DNA of 13,286 nt from Methylococcaceae bacterium UBA659 (GTDB lineage Bacteria; Pseudomonadota; Gammaproteobacteria; Methylococcales; Methylomonadaceae): assembly GCA_002299495.1 (NCBI GenBank), contig DBNZ01000057.1, positions 9,945 to 23,230 on the forward strand, read 5' to 3'. The position numbers were made by a program, and so were the translations under genes. The notes under the pieces were generated by a model, which ran no database searches, was not told the DNA's origin, and saw only the letters and a program-made list of their open reading frames with translations. Numbering within the stretch: position 1 is the first letter of the stretch; every line of letters begins with the position of its first letter. Below, in pieces: positions 1 through 7,591 of this stretch.

Positions 1-758
1 AGCAGCTTGCGCGTGTACGGGTGCTGGGGAGCTTGGAAAAACTCGGCGGCACTGCCTTGTTCCACTAGGCGGCCTTGTTGCATCACGGCGACGCGGTCGG
101 CGATGGTGGAGACTAAGGCTAAGTCATGGCTGATCAGCCACAAGGCCATGCCGGTTTGTTGTTGGATGGCTTTCAGCAAAGCCAGGATTTGCGCCTGGAT
201 GGTCACGTCCAAGGCCGTGGTCGGTTCGTCGGCGATCAATAAATCCGGCTGCCCAGCTAAGGCTAAGGCGATCATCACCCGTTGCCGCTGGCCACCGGAC
301 AGTTGGTGCGGATAGGCCTGTAGTTTTTGCTCCGGGTCGGGCAATTCGACTTGCCGCAGCAAAGCCAGCACCCGCGTTTTCAGTTCTTGGCCGGACAAAT
401 CAAAATGCAGTTGTAAGGTTTCTGACACCTGGCCACCGATGGTCATCACCGGATTCAACGACACAAACGGGTCTTGGAATACGAAGCCGATACGCCGCCC
501 GCGGATTTTGCAGAGTTCGGCTTCACTGCTGGCCGTCAAGTCAATGCCGCGCCACCGGATGCCGCCAGCAGCCACGGCGGCGCCTAGTGGCAGCAAGCCT
601 AACGCCGCTAAGGCGGTGATGGATTTGCCGGAGCCGGACTCGCCGACCAGCGCGAAGGTTTCGCCGGCATTAAGGCTAAAGCTGAGGTTGTCAACCACCG
701 TCGTGCGCCGGTGAAAGCGGATGCTGAGTTGGTCGACGGTGAGTATCGGTTCGGCCAT
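1..758 (-). CDS. Peptide/nickel-type ABC transporter ATP-binding protein (C-terminal part outside window)
   Basis: Cytoplasmic ATPase of a dipeptide/oligopeptide-family ABC importer; it powers uptake through inner-membrane permeases that are not in this window. The 252 visible codons form one complete ABC domain: Walker A GESGSGKS at residues 39-46, Q-loop in VFQDP, signature LSGGQ at 153-157, Walker B with catalytic Asp177-Glu178, D-loop TALD, and switch His211 in ISHD. The run QDPFVSLNPVMTIG and the following HPYTRKLL are typical of the OppD/DppD/YejF/GsiA branch. The ATG at 758 lies 3 nt after the psd stop, so it is probably the third gene of queF-psd-ABC and may be translationally coupled. 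The reading frame is still open at base 1, so I cannot tell whether this is a single-domain DppD-type protein or the first half of a tandem YejF-type protein. Fold and branch are certain; the substrate is not. Confidence 0.93.
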   Translation of the reverse strand, partial: MAEPILTVDQLSIRFHRRTTVVDNLSFSLNAGETFALVGESGSGKSITALAALGLLPLGAAVAAGGIRWRGIDLTASSEAELCKIRGRRIGFVFQDPFVSLNPVMTIGGQVSETLQLHFDLSGQELKTRVLALLRQVELPDPEQKLQAYPHQLSGGQRQRVMIALALAGQPDLLIADEPTTALDVTIQAQILALLKAIQQQTGMALWLISHDLALVSTIADRVAVMQQGRLVEQGSAAEFFQAPQHPYTRKL

Positions 759-761
759 GCT

Positions 762-1658
762 TTAGAGCCGTAGAAAATCCAACCAGCCTTTTTGGGGCGT
801 TGGTTTGTGGTAACTGCCTAACAAACTGCCTAGCTTGATGGGTTGCCCGGCTTTGAGTTCCGGCTGCCATTGCATGGCGTCCTTAGCGAATAGGACGATG
901 AGGGTCGAGCCCATGTTGAATCGTCCCATTTCTTCACCCCTTGCCAAGGTGGGCGGGTTAGCTTGGTAGTGCCAGGCGCGGATTTCGCTCACGGTCGGCG
1001 GGGTGACCACGCCATGCCAGACGGTTTCAATGCCGCACACAAAAATCGCCCCGACCAACACCAAGGCCATGGGTCCTAATTCGGTATCAAATATCGCCGC
1101 CACCCGCTCGTTTCTGGCGAACAAGCCCGGCACGGCGCAGGTGGTGGCGGCATTGACGCTAAACAACCGGCCGGGGATATGCACCATCTCGCGCAAAGTC
1201 CCGCCCACCGGCATGTGCAGCCGGTGGTAGTCGCGGGGCGACAGGTAAATCGTCGCAAACCTGCCGTCTTGGAATGCGGCCGCCCTGGCTGCGTCGCCTA
1301 ACAATGCGCTGGCGGTGAAGGATTTGCCTTTGGCCTGGAAAACTTCCCCGCCGGTGATGGTCCCGATCTGGCTGACATACCCGTCGGCGGGGCTGGCGAT
1401 GGCGTTTGCTGCGGTGGGCCAAGTTCTTACGTCCGGTTTCAAAGCGCGGGTGAAAAAGGCGTTGAAGTTAGGATAGTCGTTGGCCGAGGGGTTCGCCGCC
1501 TCATCCATATCAACCCCATAGAGTTTGCTGACCAACCCGATCATCAGGTTTTTCAGCAGCTTGTTTTTGGAATGGGTTAGTTTGCCCATCCAACGGGATA
1601 GGGTGTGGTGCGGCAAGACGTATTGCAAGCCGGTGATGAATGCGTTTTTTATGCTCAT
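762..1658 (-). CDS. psd: Phosphatidylserine decarboxylase proenzyme
   Basis: Converts phosphatidylserine to phosphatidylethanolamine, the last step of PE synthesis, at the inner membrane. The 298-residue proenzyme has the usual bacterial Psd-I length. The self-cleavage motif is MGST at 249-252; Ser251 becomes the pyruvoyl cofactor and cleavage between Gly250 and Ser251 gives beta and alpha chains. Asp92 in SPADG and the DYHRLHMP segment at 143-150 supply the acid and histidine of the autocleavage triad. The motif reads MGST rather than the LGST of E. coli, a conservative change. The ATG at 1658 follows the queF stop by 3 nt and has no clear Shine-Dalgarno, which suggests translational coupling to queF. 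The next gene starts 3 nt after its stop. Identification is firm. Confidence 0.97.
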   Translation of the reverse strand: MSIKNAFITGLQYVLPHHTLSRWMGKLTHSKNKLLKNLMIGLVSKLYGVDMDEAANPSANDYPNFNAFFTRALKPDVRTWPTAANAIASPADGYVSQIGTITGGEVFQAKGKSFTASALLGDAARAAAFQDGRFATIYLSPRDYHRLHMPVGGTLREMVHIPGRLFSVNAATTCAVPGLFARNERVAAIFDTELGPMALVLVGAIFVCGIETVWHGVVTPPTVSEIRAWHYQANPPTLARGEEMGRFNMGSTLIVLFAKDAMQWQPELKAGQPIKLGSLLGSYHKPTPQKGWLDFLRL

Positions 1659-1661
1659 AGG

Positions 1662-2048
1662 TTACGGTAAGTTGACCCATTCTGGGGCATGCCAACCGAG
1701 TTTTTTATGCTCGGCGATGACATGGGTGTAAATACCGCCACGGACGTTGAATGCGGCGCGGACGCGCATGAAGTTGGGCGCTGCGGCGGTCACTAAGTCC
1801 TCAAGGATGGCGTTGGTGACGGCTTCATGGAACGCGCCTTGGTCGCGGTACCACCACATGTAAAGCTTTAACGATTTCAATTCTACGCACAGGGCAGCCG
1901 GGACGTATTCGATGGTAAGGGTGGCGAAATCCGGCTGTCCCGTTTTTGGGCATAAGCAAGTGAATTCGGGCACCTCGATGCGGATGGTGTAATCGCGCCC
2001 CGGCTGCGGGTTGGGGAAGGTTTCAAGTTGTTTGCTGGGTTGGGTCAT
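1662..2048 (-). CDS. queF: NADPH-dependent 7-cyano-7-deazaguanine reductase, short (type I) form
   Basis: Reduces the nitrile preQ0 to the amine preQ1 with two NADPH, a cytoplasmic step in queuosine tRNA modification. At 128 residues it is the single-domain (Bacillus-like) form rather than the fused two-domain form of E. coli. The nucleophile is Cys33 in FTCLCPKTGQPDFA, with Asp40 as proton donor and Glu75 in the AFHE segment for substrate recognition; their spacing matches B. subtilis Cys55/Asp62/Glu97. The QueF signature CVELKSLKLY is at 54-63. The ATG at 2048 has a GGAAA upstream and the peptide before the ETFPNP core is short, so the start is reasonable. It is the first gene of the queF-psd-ABC run. 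No functional link with psd is known, so the cluster probably reflects co-transcription only. Confidence 0.96.
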   Translation of the reverse strand: MTQPSKQLETFPNPQPGRDYTIRIEVPEFTCLCPKTGQPDFATLTIEYVPAALCVELKSLKLYMWWYRDQGAFHEAVTNAILEDLVTAAAPNFMRVRAAFNVRGGIYTHVIAEHKKLGWHAPEWVNLP

Positions 2049-2080
2049 GAGTTTTCCGCTTAAAACAAAAATGGCATGGA

Positions 2081-2123
2081 GGTTAATGGAGGGTGTTTAG
2101 TTAATGGCCAGTTTACATTAACC
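2081..2123. repeat. TTAATG repeats / 8-bp inverted repeat upstream of queF
   Basis: GGTTAATG at 2081-2088 has its perfect inverse CATTAACC at 2116-2123, and a further direct TTAATG lies between them at 2101-2106. The cluster sits 33-75 nt upstream of the queF start, where a promoter or operator would be expected. The repeat is seen; a regulatory role is inference. Confidence 0.35.
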
Positions 2124-2263
2124 ACCTATTGATTTCGAGAGGCTGGACAGCAGGGGCGGTGCGATTGCGCTATGTGTCTGCCGGAATGACGGCTTTTTTT
2201 ACATGGCGCAAGACCCCACCCGCGTATTTTAACGCAACTCTTTTCGCAGGCTGCACCGCACCC

Positions 2264-3892
2264 CTACCCGCTTGAATTTATTTTCTGCCGCGCCGACAAC
2301 CGGTGCAAAAAACTGTAGCTTAACGGCCAGGCATGATGGTCCGGCTTGGCCTGCAATGGGAACTGCACGGCCACTTTCAAGCCGCCTAATGGTGACACGC
2401 CTAAGATCAAATCGGCATTATGGATGCAGGCAATCCGTTCGACGATGGAAAATCCTAGCCCCGTGCCTTGTGCGGTATGGGCGGTCTCGGTGCAACGATG
2501 GAACCGCTCCAAGGATTTTGCATATTGGTCTGCGGGGATGCCGGGGCCGGAATCTTCCACGCACAACTGCACATACCTGTGTTCTTTACCGGTCACGCCA
2601 ATAAGGATATGGCCTTTGGCCGGGGTGTATTTGATGGCGTTGTCGACCAAATTGCGGATCAATATGGCGACTAAGGCCGGATTGACCACCGCCGGTAACG
2701 GGTTGTCCTCGACAAACTCCATCACGATGCCTTTTTTGTGCGCCTCGGGCTCCAAATCGGCCACCAGTTGGATGATTTCCCTGCCCAGTTCGGTAGCTTC
2801 CTTGTTCAAAAACTCCGTGCTGTATTCAATCCGCGAAAAAGTCAGTAACTGTTGGACCATGTAGGTCATCCGGTTGACGGCTTGTTCAATGCGCTTCAAC
2901 GCCTGTTTCCTGACTCCCTCGTCATTGGCCCGCAATGCCACCTGCGCCTGGGTTAAGAGACCGGCTAAGGGGGTCCTTAGCTCATGGGCGGCATCGGAGG
3001 TAAACCGGCGCTCATGCTCAAACGCCTCTTCCAGTTGGGAAAATAAATTATTGATCTCAATCACCACCGGCAAAATCTCTTTGGGCAGTTTTCGGGTCGA
3101 AATGGGCTTTAGGTAATTGGCCTCACGCCGGGCCAGCGACTTTTCCAAACGGGTGAACGGTTTCAGCGATTGCCCGACGATCAGCCAAATCACCAAGCCT
3201 AAGATGGGCAACCCAACTAGGAACTGGGTCACCAGTTGCCCAGAAATTTCATCGGTCAATGCGACGCGGATTTCCTCTTTTTGGCCGACATGAATGATGT
3301 AATCATCGGGCGCGTTGGAAATGCTGTACACATGCCACAGATGGCCGTCGATGTTGGCCTGGCTAATGCCATTGTCTTTTTCGGAAAAAACATATTTAGG
3401 TGCGCTTTCGGAACGCATCAGCAAGCCATTTTTTCTGGACCATAGTTGGAATGCAATTTTCCTTTCGTAACTGCGCCCCAAATGAGGGGCCAGCAAAATA
3501 TCATCGAAATCTTGCCACAACTCCATTGCCGTAGTGGATGGCGCAAACCCCCGTACCGAAAAATCCGGCTGGCTCTTTGACGGCTGCAACCAGGTCTGGC
3601 CACCCGACCAGAATTCAAAGACGCTTTTCTTTTTCCTTTTTTGCCGCAACGTACGGGTGTGCAGTCGCTTGTCTAATTTTTCCAAGTTCCAATATGTGGA
3701 CAGCGAGCCTTCACGCAACAAGTTTTCCACAAAGGCGTGCAGCACCTTAGCCGATTGCGACAACTCGGCGTCAAACAGGCTGGCCACTTCCTTGCGCGTT
3801 TGTTGGTAACTAAAGTAAGCGGTGACCCCCCAGATCAATAAAGATGCCGACAACAAACTAACCAATAACAATTGTCTGAGTGAATAATTCAT
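2264..3892 (-). CDS. Two-component sensor histidine kinase, QseC/TctE-like
   Basis: Inner-membrane sensor that autophosphorylates and passes phosphate to the regulator encoded just upstream. Of 542 residues, a first membrane helix is at about 7-28, a periplasmic sensor region of roughly 190 residues follows, and a second helix is at about 222-242. A HAMP-like linker leads to the H-box FTSDAAHELRTPL with phospho-acceptor His303. The ATPase domain has the N-box RNLVDNAIKYTP (Asn414 and Asn418), G1 box DSGPGIP beginning at Asp447, and G2 box GTGLG at 476-480. The start ATG overlaps the regulator stop by 4 nt (ATGA), so the two are co-translated. The periplasmic part holds a basic run near residues 83-89 and no sensor fold I can name, so the signal is unknown. 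The last 25 or so residues extend beyond the usual catalytic-domain end. Confidence 0.92.
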   Translation of the reverse strand: MNYSLRQLLLVSLLSASLLIWGVTAYFSYQQTRKEVASLFDAELSQSAKVLHAFVENLLREGSLSTYWNLEKLDKRLHTRTLRQKRKKKSVFEFWSGGQTWLQPSKSQPDFSVRGFAPSTTAMELWQDFDDILLAPHLGRSYERKIAFQLWSRKNGLLMRSESAPKYVFSEKDNGISQANIDGHLWHVYSISNAPDDYIIHVGQKEEIRVALTDEISGQLVTQFLVGLPILGLVIWLIVGQSLKPFTRLEKSLARREANYLKPISTRKLPKEILPVVIEINNLFSQLEEAFEHERRFTSDAAHELRTPLAGLLTQAQVALRANDEGVRKQALKRIEQAVNRMTYMVQQLLTFSRIEYSTEFLNKEATELGREIIQLVADLEPEAHKKGIVMEFVEDNPLPAVVNPALVAILIRNLVDNAIKYTPAKGHILIGVTGKEHRYVQLCVEDSGPGIPADQYAKSLERFHRCTETAHTAQGTGLGFSIVERIACIHNADLILGVSPLGGLKVAVQFPLQAKPDHHAWPLSYSFLHRLSARQKINSSG

Positions 3893-4557
3893 TGCCCGTC
3901 GTCGTTGTCAATAATGTAACCGACCCCCCTGACCGTGCGGATCAACGCAGGATCCAGCTTTTTCCGCAAGCGGTGGACATGCACCTCAACGGTGTTGCTT
4001 TCGACGTCGGCATGCCAAGAGTAAAGGCTTTCTTCCAATCGTGGCTTGGATATCACCTTGCCGATATGCCCCAACAAAAAATTAAGGATTTCAAATTCTT
4101 TTTGCGATAAATCCACTTTTTCGCCGTGGTAGGTGACTTGATGCGCCGCCGGGTCCAGCACCACGCCTTTATATTCAATGGTCGGCACACTCCGCCCCTC
4201 GCTTCTTCTGGCCAAAGCCCGTAACCGGGCGCAGACTTCGTCCAATTCAAACGGCTTGATGACAAAATCATCCGCCCCGCTGTCCAACCCCAAAACCCGG
4301 TCGGTCACGGTATCCTTAGCCGTCAACACCATGACTGGGGTTTCATCCTTGCGGGTGCGTAAGGCCCGCAAAATATCCATCCCTGGCATGTCCGGCAGGT
4401 TTAAGTCCAACACAATCAGCTCGTAACGGTTCAGCTTTAGGGCTTCATCGGCCTGTTTGCCATTGACCAGCCAATCCACCACATAACCCTCCATAGTCAG
4501 ACCCGCCACCAAACCATCGCCCAAAATCTCGTCATCTTCAACCAATAACAAACGCAT
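3889..4557 (-). CDS. Two-component response regulator, OmpR/QseB family
   Basis: DNA-binding transcription regulator activated by phosphorylation. Residues 1-115 form the receiver domain: acidic pocket Glu7-Asp8-Asp9, phospho-acceptor Asp51 in VLDLNLP, switch Thr79 in LTAKD and Lys101 in IKPFELDE. Residues 127-220 form an OmpR-type winged helix, with the recognition region around SNTVEVHVHRLRKKLDP and the terminal hairpin IRTVRGVGYII. Length (222) and sequence are typical of the QseB/PmrA/TctD branch. The stop codon overlaps the kinase start, giving a regulator-kinase operon. It is divergent from the acyl-CoA ligase at 4694 with 136 nt between, so it might control that gene, but nothing in the sequence proves it. 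Confidence 0.95.
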   Translation of the reverse strand: MRLLLVEDDEILGDGLVAGLTMEGYVVDWLVNGKQADEALKLNRYELIVLDLNLPDMPGMDILRALRTRKDETPVMVLTAKDTVTDRVLGLDSGADDFVIKPFELDEVCARLRALARRSEGRSVPTIEYKGVVLDPAAHQVTYHGEKVDLSQKEFEILNFLLGHIGKVISKPRLEESLYSWHADVESNTVEVHVHRLRKKLDPALIRTVRGVGYIIDNDDGQ

Positions 4558-4574
4558 ATCGACTCGTCGCCCAA

Positions 4575-4604
4575 ATTAAATTTTCAATCATGGAAAAAAT
4601 GCAA
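4575..4604 (-). promoter_or_regulatory. Possible sigma-70 promoter of the regulator-kinase operon
   Basis: On the minus strand, TTGCAT (4604-4599) and TTTAAT (4580-4575) are 18 nt apart and point at the regulator start at 4557. The -10 matches 5 of 6 consensus bases, but the -35 is weak and the implied leader is very short. This is a guess from pattern alone. Confidence 0.25.
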
Positions 4605-4693
4605 GCCTTGGCACAACCCGGAAGAAACGGTAAACTCATCGCCATTCCGCACGGACAGAACGAAAAAATCCCCGCCACGACCCGCCACCCACC

Positions 4694-6292
4694 ATGCCGA
4701 CATTATTGCACCAATTGCTCAAGGAATCAGCAAGGCGCACACCGGATGCCACTGCCCTTGTGCATAAGACCAAACAATGGTCTTATCAACAACTCGGCGA
4801 TTTAGCCCATCGACAAGCCCAGGCTTTGGTCGGCTTGCACTTAAGACCCCGGCAACGGGTGGCCGTTTACCTGCCCAAGCAAATCGAAACCGTCACCAGT
4901 TTCCTGGCCATCGCCAAAGCGGGCGGGGCTTTCGTCCCCATCAACCCGGTCTTAAAAGCCGCCCAAGTCGGCCACATCCTGAACGACTGCAATGTGCAAG
5001 TGCTGTTTACCTCCCACAGCCGATGGCAGGGCTTGCAGACGGTTTTGGCCGATTGCCCGGACTTGCACACCGTCGTCCTAGTGGAAGACATTGGTACTGA
5101 CGGCAAATGGCCAGCAGACCAGCCCCAGGCGGTTTTAGGCTGGGCAGCCTTCCTAGACCACGCCAAATCAGACCAGCCCATGCCAGCATTGATCGACACC
5201 GATATGGCGGCCATCCTGTACACCTCCGGCAGCACCGGCAAACCTAAGGGCGTGGTGCTCTCGCACCGCAACCTGGTGGCCGGTGCCAACAGCGTCGCCG
5301 AATACCTCGCAATCAACGCGGCCGACCGACTGTTAGCGGTGCTGCCGTTCAGTTTTGATTACGGGCTTAACCAGCTCACCACTTGCCTGCTGAAAGGCGC
5401 AACCTGTGTGCTGTTGGATTATTTGCTGCCCAAAGATGTCATCACCGCGCTGGTAACCCATCAAATCACCGGTTTGGCCGCCGTGCCGCCGTTATGGGCC
5501 CAACTGGCCAACCTAAATTGGCCGGACAGCATCGCTGGCCATTTGCGTTACCTGACCAACTCCGGCGGCAAGATGCCAAAATCGGTGTTGACATCGATCC
5601 GGCAAAAAGCACCCAACAGCCGGTTTTTCCTGATGTACGGGTTGACCGAAGCGTTCCGTTCCACCTACCTGCCGCCGGAAGAAATCGACCAACGCCCCGA
5701 TTCCATCGGCAAAGCCATCCCTAACGCCGAAATCATGGTGGTGCGCGAAGACGGCGGCCGCTGCGCCCCGCATGAACCCGGTGAATTGGTGCATCGCGGC
5801 TCGTTAGTGGCGATGGGTTATTGGAACGACCCGGCCAAAACCGCCGAACGCTTTAAACCTGCGCCTGGGCAACTAAAAGAATTGCCGTTGACTGAAATCG
5901 CCGTTTGGTCGGGCGACACCGCTACCCAAGATGAAGAAGGCTATTTTTATTTTGTCGGGCGCAAGGATGACATGATCAAAACCTCCGGTTACCGTGTCAG
6001 CCCTACCGAAATCGAGGAAGTCCTTTACGCCTCCGGCCTAGTCAAAGAAGCCGCCGCCATCGGCATTGAGCATGACAATTTAGGCCAGGCGGTGGTAGCG
6101 GTGGTCAGTGCCGCCGAAGGGGTCGTATTTGACCCACAAACCGTGTTGGAGCGGTGCAAAGCACAGCTACCCAATTTCATGGTGCCTATGCGAATAGAGA
6201 CCTTGCCCGTGTTGCCGAAAAACCCCAACGGCAAAATTGACCGTAAGGCCTTAAGCCTGCAATTCGCCGCTTTATTCCAAGTAATGCCATGA
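4694..6292 (+). CDS. AMP-forming acyl-CoA ligase, exosortase A-associated type
   Basis: Cytoplasmic member of the adenylate-forming superfamily: activates a carboxylate with ATP to an acyl-AMP and transfers it to a thiol (CoA or a carrier protein). It has 532 residues. The phosphate-binding loop YTSGSTGKPKG is at 176-186, the A5 motif YGLTE at 315-319, the ribose-binding Asp408 in SGDTA, the hinge region GRKDDMIKTSGYRVSP follows, and the A10 catalytic Lys514 is in NGKIDRK. The overall sequence and the immediately following PLP decarboxylase match the pair described as exosortase A system-associated ligase and decarboxylase (TIGR03098/TIGR03099 types), recognised from memory. The start ATG at 4694 lacks a good Shine-Dalgarno; no better in-frame start was seen. 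Its stop overlaps the decarboxylase start by 4 nt. The natural substrate is unknown. Confidence 0.88.
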   Translation: MPTLLHQLLKESARRTPDATALVHKTKQWSYQQLGDLAHRQAQALVGLHLRPRQRVAVYLPKQIETVTSFLAIAKAGGAFVPINPVLKAAQVGHILNDCNVQVLFTSHSRWQGLQTVLADCPDLHTVVLVEDIGTDGKWPADQPQAVLGWAAFLDHAKSDQPMPALIDTDMAAILYTSGSTGKPKGVVLSHRNLVAGANSVAEYLAINAADRLLAVLPFSFDYGLNQLTTCLLKGATCVLLDYLLPKDVITALVTHQITGLAAVPPLWAQLANLNWPDSIAGHLRYLTNSGGKMPKSVLTSIRQKAPNSRFFLMYGLTEAFRSTYLPPEEIDQRPDSIGKAIPNAEIMVVREDGGRCAPHEPGELVHRGSLVAMGYWNDPAKTAERFKPAPGQLKELPLTEIAVWSGDTATQDEEGYFYFVGRKDDMIKTSGYRVSPTEIEEVLYASGLVKEAAAIGIEHDNLGQAVVAVVSAAEGVVFDPQTVLERCKAQLPNFMVPMRIETLPVLPKNPNGKIDRKALSLQFAALFQVMP

Positions 6293-7524
6293 CCTCACCG
6301 AACCCACAGCATGCGCCAATGGATCAATTCCCCGTCGAGGGCAATGACCTGGTCATCGGCGGCGTCCCGTTAACACGCTTGGCGCAACGGGTAGGCAGCA
6401 CGCCGTTTTACGCCTATGACCGCCATCTGATGACCCAACGGGTGGCCGAATTACGCCGACAAATGCCCCCTGACTTGAAAATCCACTACGCTTTAAAGGC
6501 CAACCCGATGCCCGCCGTCGTCCAGCACATGGCCGCCATCGTCGACGGCTTTGATTTGGCTTCCGCAGGGGAAATGAAAATCGCGCTGGACACCCCCATG
6601 CCGGCCGATCACATCAGCATGGCCGGCCCCGGCAAACGCCCCGAAGAACTATCACAAGCCATTGCCGCCGGCATCACCATCAACGCCGAGTCCCCCAACG
6701 AACTGGAAACCATCGCCCGGCTGGCCGAACCATTAGGCATACGGCCACGGGTGGCGCTACGCATCAACCCGGCCTTTGAATTGAAAGCATCCGGCATGAA
6801 AATGGGCGGCGGCCCCAAACCATTCGGCATAGACGAAGAACAAATACCCGACGCGCTAACACGCTGCAAGGCATTAGGTTTTTATTTCCAAGGTTTTCAT
6901 ATCTACAGCGGTTCGCAAAACCTGAAAGCCGAGGCCATCATCGAAGCCCAAGAAAAAAGCATGGCCTTAGCGCTAAGGTTATCCGAACATTGCCCCGACC
7001 CGATCAAAAAACTCAACATCGGCGGCGGCTATGGCATCCCCTACTTTCCCGGCGAAACCCGCCTGTACACCCAAGCCATCGGCGATGCCCTGCAAGCCCC
7101 CCTTAACCGCTTTAAATCTGCCAATCCCCAAGCCGAAACCATCGTTGAATTAGGACGTTATCTCGTCGGGGAAGCGGGGGTTTATGTCTGCACAGTCATA
7201 GACAAAAAAGTCTCACGCGGACAGGTTTTTCTGGTGGTGAACGGCGGCCTGCACCACCACCTAGCGGCATCCGGCAACTTCGGCCAAGTCATACGGAAAA
7301 ACTACCCTGTCGCGATTGGCAATAAAATGACCCGGAAAACCTTGGAAACCGTCAGCATCGTCGGGCCATTATGCACCCCATTGGATATTGTGGCCGACAA
7401 AATGCCATTGCCGACCGCTGAGATTGGGGATTTGGTCGTTGTCTTCCAATCAGGGGCTTATGGTTATACGGCCAGCCCTAGGGATTTTTTAAGCCAGCCA
7501 GCGGTTATTCAGATAGTGGTTTGA
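6289..7524 (+). CDS. PLP-dependent decarboxylase (alanine-racemase/LysA fold), exosortase A-associated type
   Basis: Fold-type III PLP enzyme related to diaminopimelate and ornithine decarboxylases, expected to remove CO2 from an amino acid or amino-acyl intermediate in the cytoplasm. Of 411 residues, the PLP lysine is Lys70 in HYALKANPMP, His204 is in FHIYSGSQ, the phosphate-binding glycine loop GGGYG is at 245-249, and Glu287 of VELGRYLVGEAG contacts the pyridine ring. The catalytic Cys362 is in VGPLCTPLD, and Tyr391 is in FQSGAYGYTAS. The ATG at 6289 is inside the ligase stop (ATGA); Met11 is a possible later start. Gene order and overlap with the ligase match the pair seen in exosortase/EPS loci. 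Here the next thing downstream is a relic insertion sequence 47 nt after the stop, so any acyl carrier protein or further pathway gene is missing from this spot. The substrate is not predictable. Confidence 0.88.
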   Translation: MTSPNPQHAPMDQFPVEGNDLVIGGVPLTRLAQRVGSTPFYAYDRHLMTQRVAELRRQMPPDLKIHYALKANPMPAVVQHMAAIVDGFDLASAGEMKIALDTPMPADHISMAGPGKRPEELSQAIAAGITINAESPNELETIARLAEPLGIRPRVALRINPAFELKASGMKMGGGPKPFGIDEEQIPDALTRCKALGFYFQGFHIYSGSQNLKAEAIIEAQEKSMALALRLSEHCPDPIKKLNIGGGYGIPYFPGETRLYTQAIGDALQAPLNRFKSANPQAETIVELGRYLVGEAGVYVCTVIDKKVSRGQVFLVVNGGLHHHLAASGNFGQVIRKNYPVAIGNKMTRKTLETVSIVGPLCTPLDIVADKMPLPTAEIGDLVVVFQSGAYGYTASPRDFLSQPAVIQIVV

Positions 7525-7571
7525 TTGATTTTTCTGAAGTTTTTATAGAGGTGCAGTCTAGGCTTTCCTAG

Positions 7572-7591
7572 GGGTCGTTCTCAATTGATCC
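7572..7591 (+). repeat. IS terminal inverted repeat, decarboxylase-proximal end
   Basis: GGGTCGTTCTCAATTGATCC. It pairs with the end at 8391-8410, differing at positions 3, 15 and 16. The transposase stop codon (7583-7581 on the minus strand) lies inside this repeat. Confidence 0.88.

Noticed and set aside
439..714. Plus-strand open frame opposite the ABC ATPase
   Set aside because: It lies wholly antisense to a gene with all ABC motifs; it arises from GC-rich codon use.
2180..2200. GCCG-N6-CGGC followed by seven T on the plus strand, resembling a terminator
   Set aside because: The stem is only 4 bp and there is no plus-strand gene upstream that it could terminate; it may be a fragment of a dispersed repeat.
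4590..4805. Plus-strand open frame starting upstream of the acyl-CoA ligase
   Set aside because: It overlaps the well-supported ligase start in another frame and resembles no known family.
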